Shown here: one piece after another, positions 39,462-49,940 of the stretch
How the letters are laid out: each line of letters begins with the position of its first letter
Numbering within the stretch: the stretch's first letter is position 1
NCBI RefSeq assembly: GCF_030052815.1
Contig: NC_079496.1
Location: forward strand, 682,001 to 746,000
DNA from: Hevea brasiliensis
Lineage: Eukaryota; Streptophyta; Magnoliopsida; Malpighiales; Euphorbiaceae
Direction: 5' to 3'
DNA: 64,000 bases
Program-made: the position numbers and the translations under genes
The notes under the pieces: generated by a model
Database searches by the model: none
Seen by the model: the letters and a program-made list of their open reading frames with translations, nothing else
Told to the model about the DNA's origin: nothing

Positions 39462-42400
39462 GCTTCAAATGCAGTTGTGGCAGGTATTCTTCTGGTCTGT
39501 TTCTATGAGGCTCGTGTTTTAATAGATCCGGGTGCTATGCACTCATTTGTCTCCCCTGTGTTTGCCATGAGGTTGGGTAGGAACCCTACAACTTTAGAAT
39601 GCCCTTTGTCGGTAGCTATCCCACTTAGTGACAACATTGATGTAGATATGGTTTTTCCGGGTAGCCCAATAGTAGTGGATGGAAAGATCCTCCTAGCAGA
39701 CTTGGTTCCTCTACCAGTAATAGATTTTGATGTAATATTGGAGATGGATTGGTTGGCAACTCATTATGCCACTTTAGACTGCAGGAACAAAAAGGTGTAT
39801 TTTCACATACTTGGTGTGGAAGAGTTTAGCTTTGACGGTGACAGGAGCGTGGCTCCATATAATTTGGTGTCAGCAATTAGTGCTAGCAAAATGTTGAGGC
39901 ATGGATGTCAAAGGTATTTGGCATTGGTGAGAGATACATCTGTAGAAGGTGTCAGCATGGAAAATGTTCCTGTTGTCAGAGAATTTATGGATGTCTTCCC
40001 TGAGGAGCTTCCAGGGTTACCACCAGAAAGGGAAATAAAGTTCTGCATTGATGTTGTTCAAGGTACAAATCCCATATCCATGCCACCTTACAGGATGGCA
40101 CCAGCAGAATTGAAAGAGCTAAAGGAGCAACTACAGGAGCTTTTGGACAAGGGTTTTATACGTCCGAGCACTTCAACTTGGGGCGCTCCTGTTCTATTCG
40201 TGAGAAAGAAAGATGGGTCATTGAGGTTGTGTATTGACTACAGACAGCTGAACAAGGTGATTGTGAAGAACAAGTATCCACTTCTTCGGATCGATGATTT
40301 GTTTGATCAGCTCCAAGGGGCTAGATTCTTTTCCAAGATAGACCTGCGATCAGGCTACCATCAGTTGAGAATCAGGAATGAGGACGTGTCCAAAACGGCA
40401 TTCAGGACAAGATATGGTCATTATGAGTTCTTGGTGATGCCTTTTGGACTCACTAATGCACCAGCAGCCTTCATGGACTTGATGAATAGAGTGTTCAAGC
40501 CGTTTTTGGACCGTTTTGTCATTGTATTCATAGATGACATTTTGGTATACTCTCAGACCGAGGAGGAACATGTGTGGCACTTGAGGATGGTGTTGCAGAC
40601 TTTGAGGGAGCACCAGCTGTATGCCAAATTTTCAAAATGTGAATTTTGGCTAGGAAGTATCTCATTCTTGGGACACGTGGTTTCTAGTGAAGGTATTCAA
40701 GTGGATCCCAAGAAAATTGAAGCTGTAACTGATTGGCTTAGGCCTACAACAGTCACTGAGGTGCGAAGTTTTCTGGGTCTAGCTGGCTACTATAGGCATT
40801 TTGTGCAAGATTTTTCTAGGATAGTGGCTCCCCTAACTAAGTTAACCCGGAAGAATGTTCCATTCATTTGGACAGATGACTGTGAGGAGAGTTCCTAGAA
40901 GCTTAAGGAGTGTCTAACCACCACCCCTGTGTTAACACTACCTATGAGCGTTGAAGGATACACCGTGTACTGTGACGCCTCCAGAATTGGCCTAGGGTGT
41001 GTTTTGATGCAGAATGGAAAAGTAGTGGCTTATGCTTCAAGGCAGCTGAAGAGGCATGAGCAGAACTACCCCACCCATGAATTGGAAATGGCGGCTGTAG
41101 TCTTTGCATTAAAAATCTGGAGACACTACCTGTATGGTGAAGTGTGCGAGATATACACCGACCACAAGAGTTTGAAGTACATCTTCCAACAGAGGGATTT
41201 AAACTTGAGACAGAGGAGATGGATGGAGCTTCTAAAGGACTATGATTGCACCATCCAGTACCACCCTGGGAAGGCCAATGTAGTGGCAGATGCTTTGAGC
41301 AGAAAATCTTATGGCAGTTTGGCGCACATTTCAGCAGAGAAAAGACCGTTGATTAAGGAAATACATGAGTTGATGGATCAAGGTTTATTCCTAGATCTTT
41401 CAGATGAGGGGGTATTGTTGGTTCATTTTTCAGTAAGGCCAGACTTGCGAGATAGAGTTAGAGTTTCCCAGCACAGAGACCAACAATTGATGAAGATCAT
41501 AGAAAGAGTACAGCAAGGTGAAGGTGGTGAGTTTGGATTTGCCAATGATGGCGCCCTAGTGCAAGGTTCTAGGATATGTGTGCCTGATGTAGACAATCTC
41601 ATAGATGAAATCATGTAAGAGGCACACTATACACTGTACAGTGTCCACCTAGGCTCCACCAAGATGTACTATGATGTGAAAGATAGCCATTGGTGGAATG
41701 GCATGAAGAGAGACATAGCAAACTTTGTGTCCAAGTGCTTGACTTGTCAGAAGGTGAAGTTTGAACACCAGAGACCGTCAGGGAAGCTGCAAGAGCTCCC
41801 TATCCCAGAATGGATGTGGGAAATGATCACTATGGATTTTGTGACTGGGTTGCCTCATACCACGTGAGGATATGACTCGATATGGGTAATTGTAGACCGC
41901 CTAACTAAATCAGCTCATTTCTTGCCTGTGAAGACTACATATTCTGTTACACAGTACGCCCGACTCTATATTCGAGAAATCATCAGATTGCATGGAGTTC
42001 CGGCTTCCATAGTATCTGACAGAGGGCCCCAGTTCACTTCTCGATTTTGGAGGAAGTTGTAGGAGGCACTTGGCATACAATTGAACTTTAGTACTGCTTT
42101 CCACCCTTAGACAGACGGATAGTCTAAAAGGACAATCCAAACACTGGAAGACATGCTTCGCATGAGTGTTTTGGATTTTGGAGGTCAATGGGATGATCAG
42201 CTAGCTTTGGTGGAGTTTGCCTACAACAACAGTTACCATTCCAGCATAGGGATGGCACCCTATGAGGCACTATATGGAAGAAAGTGTAGGTCTCCTCTGT
42301 GTTGGACGGAAATGGGAGAAGCGAAGGTGCATGATATAGACCTAGTGCAGTACACTTCAGAAATAGTTCCTTTAATCAGGGAACGATTGAAAATAGCTTT

Positions 42401-42875
42401 CAGTAGGCAGAAGAGTTATGCAGACCCCAGACGGAAGGATGTGGAGTTTGCAGTAGGCAACTATGTATTCCTGAAGGTTTCTTCGATGAAGGGAGTGATG
42501 AGATTTGGAAAGAAGGGCAAGTTGGCACCTCGGTATATTGGACCTTTTGAGATTACTGATAGAGTTGGAGCAGTTGCCTACCGGTTGGAGCTACCACCTA
42601 ACCTTTCTTATGTTCATCCCGTATTTCACATCTCCATGCTCAGGAAATACATCTCAGATCCTTCCCATGTACTACAGCAGGATATAATAGAGCTAAAAGA
42701 AAACTTGACATTTGAGGAGCAACCTGTAGCCATAGTGGACTACCAAGTGAGACAGTTAAGATCAAAACAGATTCCTATGGTTAAGGTTTTGTGGAGGAGC
42801 CAGTCAGTGAAAGAGTGCACCTGGGAGTCAGAACGGGACATGCGTAGCAAGTACCCTTATCTGTTCAATGTCTAA
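39462..42875 (+). pseudogene. Pol region (protease, RT, RNase H, integrase), broken by stops
   Basis: One continuous frame interrupted by six in-frame stops at 40896, 41616, 41865, 42060, 42108 and 42120, with no frameshift needed. Order: protease ([13 protein letters not shown] near 39516; the catalytic triplet is DPG where DSG or DTG is expected), RT ([10 protein letters not shown], then [10 protein letters not shown] near 40525 with both Asp intact), RNase H ([10 protein letters not shown] near 40970, [13 protein letters not shown]), integrase zinc finger (CLTCQKVK), core (TMDFVTGLP, then VSDRGPQF) and the SIGMAPYEALYGRKCRSPLC region. The end has HPVFHISMLRKY and a chromodomain-like KVLWRSQSVKECTWESE segment. 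The three integrase-core stops at 42060-42120 sit where the family has Gln. It cannot encode a working protein. Confidence 0.95.
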
Positions 42876-42922
42876 TCATGTACTTTATTCTGCCTTGTAT
42901 AAAATTCGAAGTCGAATTTTCT

Positions 42923-42937
42923 GTAAGGGGGAAAGAA
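42923..42937 (+). other. Polypurine tract
   Basis: GTAAGGGGGAAAGAA immediately before the 3' LTR, the plus-strand primer site expected for an LTR element. Confidence 0.92.
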
Positions 42938-45581
42938 TGTAACACCCCAAAAATTTTAAATTTATTTTTTTATGAGTGATATTGATATTTTAATTTTATT
43001 TAAATTTTAAGAAAATTATTTGAGATTTTTCGGATTTTAAAAATCGGGTTCGATTTTTCGAAAATATAAACTTTAATGATTTTTAAAAATTAATTTAAAG
43101 ACCATGTGGCAAAACTAAAAATATATTTGGAGTCTACAAATTTTTCTGAGTTTTCTAGAATTTTTTCAGAATTTTTGGACCTCGTTTTCGGTCCCAAGGA
43201 AGAGTAAAAATTCAAAATTTTGTATCCTGAATCGAACCGATCGAATCGAATCGGATCAGATCGGACTAGTCGAATCAGACCGGCCTTTTCTTTTTCTTCC
43301 TTCTTCTCCCCACGCGCGTCCCGACCCTCCTCTCTTCCTCTCCCGTTTTCTCTCTCCTCCCTCCTCCCCTTGCCGCACCACCACCTCCCCTGCCACCCCA
43401 GCTCGCCGGCGCCCATCCCCAGCAGTCCCAGCCCAACGGCCGCTGCCTGGAACGCTGGAAAACGGCGCCCGAAGCGACGCGATGTGCAAGCGCACCGCTT
43501 CGTCTTCCCAGCCGAAATTCGGTCGATCCGGCCACCAATCGGACCGGGTCTTGTGTCTAAATCCATTTACTCGTCGAGAGCTTTCCATAGATACCAAGAA
43601 CACCGAAATCCATTGAGCGGTTTGTCCAAGTTTTGCTCGGGAAGTTTTAGCCCATTTTGATTTTTGGGCTAGATTTCTCGCAAACCGTGAACCCCACGAG
43701 AAAATTGAGAGTACCAGAGCGCTCCACTCATCGAGAGCTTCTCGGCAACATAAATTTCGAATTTTTCTAACACTGTTTTTTGGTGGGTCCCACAAAACTT
43801 CGTAGTGTTTTTTCGAGCATTTAATGAGCTTAGAAAATTCTGAAAAATTTATGTACTAACTCCCGTGTTATGGGCTTTGTGTAAGTATCTTCAATTTGCG
43901 GAAATTCGACAGTTAATCGGGTCTGTGAATTTCCGGCCAAACAGACCGGCTACCGGAAAAAGTCTCCGAATTGAATCGAGGTTTTGGCTACCCCACCATT
44001 GTCAGACATTCCAAGCGCGTCCCCAGAGTCAGAATCGGCAAAGGTAAACCCGAACCTTGCTTTTTCGTAATTTTCTAGTGCTTAAATAGGATTAAAAATT
44101 CATAAAATATTCGTAGTAGCTTAGAAAATTATGATTCTTTTTGCAATAGCCTAGTAATATTGCTAAGGACCACGGGGCAAAGTTTTAGAATTTTTAGAGC
44201 TTATTTGGGCAGTTTTTGCAAAAATAATCAATGATAAGGACTAAATTGAAATTTTACATATTGTGATGAATGACTGTTTGGATGGGCCCAGGAGGGGCTG
44301 TGCGATGTGATTGAATTGTGGATATATGAGTTGTGAATATAGAAGTGTGTTTTGAGCCCTTTTGCAGGTTGGGTAGGTCCTAAGTATAGGGGAGACTCTG
44401 CCGGATTTTCGGTACGACTTAGGACGTATTTGGTCTTTTTATGATTTGTATTGAGTCAATTGTGTTAAATAATTGTAATGTAATTGTCAGGTGAGCCGAG
44501 ACAGCCTTCTTCCTCCGCCCAGCTGCCACAGTGATCGCTGTCAAGTCTGTGAGTAAAATATTAATTTTAATTGTAATTTCGATATTATTATATGTTCAAG
44601 CATGCCCATGCATCACTTATATGCATATATCTATGTAGATAAACTCTAGGCATGATTTATGTTGCATTCATAACTGTGAAAGTGCCATGTATGTTGTTGT
44701 GGTAATTTGAAGCAGTGTGCGTGCGTGTGATGTGGTGTGGACTACGGATAGGACGGGTAGACACGGCTTGAGATCTTCGCTGGGACCCAATCCTTCGGGG
44801 TAGACACGGGTTGAGTTCATCGCTGGGACCCCGATTTGGTTATTAAGTGGAAGTCCGAGCTGAGTTCTTCGCTGGCACAGGTTGGATTTAAGAGAGCTGT
44901 ATAGGGGATCAGCTCGCATATATTATGATTGATATTACTGGGTGTGTGAGTGCTCCAAATTACCTTTTTGCTGCTATGATGTGAAAATATTATTGATGTT
45001 GTATTTCACTCTACAGGGTGCATTAGTTTTAGATAGTTATAGAGATTATGGTTAAAATTAATATTTTACTCTCTGAGTCGAACGCTCACTCTTGTTCAAT
45101 ATTTTTCCAGGCCACATGAGGGTATTTTTTAGGTTAACCTGTTTTCTCCCTCGCAGGTCGATTATTAATGTTTGTATAAACTTGTTAAATCTTAGAATTT
45201 CCGCATGTGTTAGAAATGTTTATTTGATTTGGGTCTGTAATATAAATTCTTATTTTGGACCTGTAAACTTATTATTTTATGCATGTTGATGGACTGGATG
45301 AGGGAGCAGAGCTCCCATTTATTTTATGTTGTTATGATTATGTGGAGGGTGAGCTGAGCTCCCCAAATTTATATATATTGTGTTTACAGGTCGGGTGAGT
45401 CAAAAACTCCCCGTTGAAAAGTCCATTTTATGGTCGGACTCTGTCCGGTTGGTTACTTGAAATTGGGCCCAATTGGGCCTTAGAGTTGGGTTAATGAATA
45501 GTTAGGCTTACTACGGACCTCGGGGGCTTTAGGCTGGTCCAGGTTCTAGTGCCGGTTCGGCCCATAGGTTGGGTCGTGACA
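42938..45581 (+). repeat. 3' LTR (2644 bp)
   Basis: Begins TGTAACACCCC and ends GGGTCGTGACA, followed by TSD TACCC at 45582-45586. Shorter than the 5' LTR mainly because it lacks one 43-bp and two 18-bp repeat units. Confidence 0.96.
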
Positions 45582-46120
45582 TACCCAACAGGGAGTCTTT
45601 AATTCACCCGACTTATAAATACGAAATTTATTAAGTTTGGGGGCTCAGCTCACCCTCACAATCCTCAATCAGTCATATAATCAAATGGGAGCTTAACTCT
45701 CTTATCGTCAGAACAATACATCCCATATATCCACACACATTTATATAATTAATGTTACATCCTTAGAATTTAATTATTACAAATCAAATAATTATTACAC
45801 TGCTATTACATGCAGAGTTCTAAAATGAAGATAAGAAAAAATAAAAATGTAATTAAACTTCTTTAACTAAACCTACGAGGAAGAAAGCAGGTTAAACACA
45901 AGAATAAGCTCTCCTATAACCTAGAAAAATAGGGTGAATAAGAGTGAACGTTTTAGTCATAGAGTAAGATACTGATTTTACTTACAATTTCTATAACTAT
46001 CTATGTCTAGTGCAATCTAAGAGTGAAATACATGATCTTCACACATTTCCGAGAAATCAAGTTATAATCATATTAAAGGCAATCTGGAGCACTCACACAC
46101 CCTTGTGTCACATCTATACT

Positions 46121-46131
<11 letters not shown>

Positions 46132-46165
<34 letters not shown>
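46132..46165. repeat. (CA)n(TA)n microsatellite inside element B
   Basis: A short ACACAC run then about 17 TA units. Confidence 0.95.
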
Positions 46166-46167
<2 letters not shown>

Positions 46168-46302
46168 GAGCTAATCCCCTATACAGCTCTATTAGTTCCA
46201 ATCTCTGCCAGCGAGATTAACTCAAAGCAAAACTTTCTCTTAATATCCAAATGTGGGGGCCAGCAAAATCAACTCAAAGTCGTATCTACCCCGACTTAAC
46301 TA

Positions 46303-46342
46303 TAATAAGGATTGGGCCCTAGTAATAAGGATTGGGCCCTAG
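46303..46342. repeat. 20-bp direct duplication inside element B
   Basis: Two identical units TAATAAGGATTGGGCCCTAG head to tail. Their position corresponds to the tandem-repeat zone of the related LTRs. Confidence 0.93.
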
Positions 46343-46915
46343 TGAGTCAAGCTCCAGCCGTGCCTACCCGTCCTACTCATATCCATATACACACCACATA
46401 CACACTAACTCACGCACACAGCTCTAGATCGCTATAAAACAACAATCATAGCAATATCATAATGAACAAATGCAATATAAGACGTGCCTAATTTTTTCTA
46501 TATACATATACGTATAAGTGATGCATGAGCATACCTTGAATATATAATAATTTTGAAATTATAAATAAAATCAATATCTACTTACAGATTAACCGAATAT
46601 CACTGAGGCGGCTGGGTAGAGGAGAAGAGTTAACCCATATCACCTAAACAATTACATTACAAATTGATCAATATTTACTTAAACAAAACTTTGAAGAATA
46701 AAAGGACATCCTAAGTTTTGCTGAAAATCCGACAGAGTTCACATTATACCTAGGACCTACCCAACCTGCAAAATGATCCAAATAATAATACTTCTAAAAC
46801 AATCTCCCATATCCACATCTCATTAACATCATATGGCCCCTCCTGGGCCCACCAAACCAGTAAAAAATCATATAATTATACATAAAATAATTATTTAAAA
46901 ATTCAGAGTGTTACA

Positions 46916-47861
46916 TTAGTATTTATTATGGCTAGGTCAAAATTAGGAATTAGAAGGCACTAATGTGGCACTTGATGTGGCAAAAATATATATATTTTTT
47001 TAATATGTTGGTATTGAGATGACAAAAATATTACTATTTTATATATTATTGCTGACGTGTTATAACTTTAATAATTAAAAAAATTAAATTTTTTATATTT
47101 TTATTAATTATAGCCAATTCTATAAGTTTATTTTATTTATAGCCAATTGACTAATTTTAATATAACCTAATATAAAATTTACATTTTGTTACTTAATACT
47201 ACTGTTAAAAATGAATATATTATTTTTTTGCAATATTTATGAAGCTTACTTATGAAAATAGGTAAATTTTTATTAACTGCACCCACCTTTCTTCTCTCTC
47301 TCTTTGTCTCTCCTCTCACACACTGTCATTCAATAATATATATAGACAATCACCTATATTTTGATTATTATTATTATTTACTAAAATAATGAATACTATA
47401 GTTATTGATACTTTTTTACTTGAATTTTTAATTTTTAAATAAATAAAAAAATATGAGAGAAGAGAGAGGAGAAAATTATATTTTTTTATTATACTAAGTA
47501 ATATAAATATTTATTTTTATAATTGTATTGGGTAATAAAATATTAATTTTTAATCAAATTAAATCAAGATTAGTTAATTGGCTATAAATGAAACGAACTT
47601 ATAGAATTGACAATAATTAATAAAGGTCAAAAAGTTTTAAATTTTTTTAATTATTTAAGTTATGCCACGTCAATACCAACATACAAAATAATAATATTTT
47701 TTTCAACGTTAACCACCACATAAGTAAAAATAAAAAAGTTCATGCCAAGTCACATACTATATCAATAATAACATATTAAAAAAATAATATTTTTTATCAC
47801 GTCAAATACCACGTCAGCATTTCCAAATCTTCAATTTTGATATGTTCACAATAAATACTAA
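46916..47861. mobile_element. Long-armed palindromic MITE-like element
   Basis: The two ends are inverted copies: TTAGTATTTATT at 46916 pairs with AATAAATACTAA ending at 47861. Inner matches include AATATGTTGGTATTGA with its inverse TCAATACCAACATA near 47680, and TATAGCCAATT near 47148 with AATTGGCTATA near 47578. Arms of several hundred bases are imperfect but collinear, leaving a short AT-rich centre. No coding content. The left end adjoins the LTR B terminus with no gap, so no target duplication can be read there. Confidence 0.75.
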
Positions 47862-48886
47862 ACTTTTAAATTAAATCAAAATTGACAAAAAAAAATTAAC
47901 TATAATTACAAAACAAGTAAAATTTTGAATTTTTTTAAATAAAATTTAAAATTAATTAAATATAATATTTATTTCAAGCATGAATTGGTGGTATGCACTC
48001 AATATATATATATATATATATAGCAATTGCAAAAACTATTGGTAAAAATTGTTGTGGACTTTTTTGAATCTTTATCTACAGGTCAATTATAAACAATTCT
48101 ACATTTCTTTTATTTGGTAATTAAAATAGCTTTTCCATTATTGCTTTCTTTTTACTCAATGATGAGCCTTTTATAAAATTTTAAAGTTTATTTATCTTCA
48201 ATGGTCAAATTAGTGGCAATTGGTTGGTGAATTCTCCTAGTAACTATATTTCATTAGATAAAATGTAATTTTTAACAGAAAGTTAAACAGTCTCAAGTCC
48301 AAACCTTTTTGTACGTTTGTTTGAATTTTAAGAGCTTAAACAGACAAATAGATTGGCCAAAGTTTATGTAACTATTGAACTATTTCACATGGACTTAAAA
48401 TGGCCTTTTGCTTATATAAAAATTACTAGGTAATTGCCCGGATAAATGCTCATGTTATTAATAACTTTAATTTATATATTTACTTTTAATTTTAACATAT
48501 AAAAATAATCTATATTTTTAATTAATTATTTCACATTTTATTTTTATTATTTTTATCTTTTAAACTTTTTAATAAAAATTTCATAATAAAATAATTAAAA
48601 TATATACATATATATTAATATATATAATTGCCCTATAATAATTACTACTTATTATAGTATTAATAATATAATTATTAAAGAATTTATATGATAATACTAT
48701 TAAAGAGAATATCTTATATTATTAATTACGTGACAATACTATAAAAGATAATATCACATGCCATACTTTCCATATATATATAAAAGATTACAAAATTTTA
48801 AATTATATAAAAACATAAGAAAACATCCCAAGGATGTCAAAAATGACTTCACCTCAACAAGAACTCCCCGACAGAAGTAACAAGAC
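47862..48886. other. AT-rich spacer
   Basis: AT-rich with a (TA)n run at about 48002-48022. No gene or structured element identified. Confidence 0.45.
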
Positions 48887-49344
48887 TAGGCCTGAGCAGT
48901 TTTTAGTGTGAACCAAAAAATAGAATTGAACTGAGCCATTTCAATTCCATCGATTCAATTTTTTAATTCTATCAGTGCGATTCGATTTAAAATTTTCAGC
49001 ATATTCAATTTTCAGTTCGATTCAATTTTTCATCAATTAATATCAATAAAACAAAATAGTAAAATGACCCAAGCAATTTTTCAAGCCAAGATGCATAAGT
49101 CTCAAGACCCTTATCCAATCCAATTATTTATTCAAGCTTAGGTCAAAGAATAGAAATTAACCTAAAATATTTTAAATTTAATACAATAGAACAAAACCGA
49201 ACCGAACCGTTTTTTTCCATTTAGTTCGATTTAATTATCCTTATATAATCGATTTAATTCAGTTTATTTTTTTTTAGTGATTCGATTTTTCAGTTTTTGA
49301 AGTTCAATTCGGTTCGAAACCGAACCGACCGAATGCTCTCCCTA
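48887..49344. mobile_element. hAT-like MITE with 8-bp target duplication
   Basis: The left end TAGGCCTGAGCAGTT and the inverse of the right end, TAGGGAGAGCATTCGG, are imperfect inverted repeats. The element is rich in CGGTTCG/AACCGAACCG and TTCGATT words, as in common eudicot non-autonomous families. It is flanked by AACAAGAC (48879-48886) and AACAAGAT (49345-49352), a near-perfect 8-bp duplication, the hAT hallmark. It has 458 bases and no open frame. Confidence 0.75.
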
Positions 49345-49940
49345 AACAAGATAAAGCTTCCCCCTACTCCTATCAATTAATTACAGCATTCAGATAATCG
49401 AAACATGTACTCCGTCCGCCCTTATCTACCTCGGCAATAGATAATGACACGAGATGATTGTTAAAAAAAGACCAAAAGACAAAAGCCATTCTGTACACGT
49501 ACAAGCTTTTGGAAGGACATAAATCAGAAGAGACTACCCGTTCACATTTACAGATATTATAAGGGGAAATTCCTCAGACAAAGATACAGTTCGCTAATTG
49601 ATTGCCCTCTCAGGACTTGAACCAGTGACAGCTCCACCATGAACCAACTTTACAAACACTATACCTACTGCAGATGTTCCCAAATATGTACATTTGAAAC
49701 CCTTTCAGAAAATTGACCATCACATATACCTTAATGCTATTCTAACGTGCCTTCATTTACAGTTCCAATCGAACTTGTTGGTTCCAATTCATCTTCACTC
49801 TGGGCTATCACAAATCTTATGTCTCCTGTCACAGCTCCTGGTGGCTCTGAAGCCTAGTCACTCAAATGGATTATGATGACCATCACAAGGTCAATAGATT
49901 GGTTTTCTCCACTTCGTATTATCCAAACAAAAACAATCTA
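49345..49940. other. Spacer and UPL6 3' UTR
   Basis: The part adjoining 49941 should be the 3' UTR of the minus-strand UPL6 gene. No other feature identified. Confidence 0.45.

Larger units (their letters stand above)
35182..45581 (+). mobile_element. Complete but dead Tekay/Del-like Ty3/Gypsy chromovirus
   Basis: Ten-kilobase LTR retrotransposon with 5' LTR 35182-37894, primer-binding site 37899-37910, gag-pol region 38123-42875, polypurine tract 42923-42937 and 3' LTR 42938-45581. Both LTRs begin TGTAACACCCC and end GGGTCGTGACA. Five-base target duplications TACCC flank it at 35177-35181 and 45582-45586. Removing the element and one TACCC restores a continuous match to the older reversed LTR, which proves the insertion point. 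Domain order (protease, RT, RNase H, integrase, C-terminal chromodomain-like segment) is that of chromoviruses, and long LTRs fit the Tekay/Del clade. LTRs are close but not identical: in the first about 115 bases I count three substitutions and one indel. Confidence 0.96.
45582..46915 (-). mobile_element. Element B, second piece: remainder of the older reversed LTR
   Basis: Continues the LTR interrupted at 35181. Minus-strand reading matches the Gypsy LTR family (inverse of GCATGCCCATGCATCACTTATA near 46520, of ATGGGCCCAGGAGGGGC near 46840, of the GAACGCTC block near 45940), and it ends TGTTACA at 46915, the inverse of TGTAACA. Total LTR length of B is about 1.5 kb; it lacks the first about 1.2 kb seen in the 2.7-kb LTRs, including the C/T-rich block, either by internal deletion or because it is a shorter subfamily. 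The first five bases are the TSD copy of the inserted element. Confidence 0.85.
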
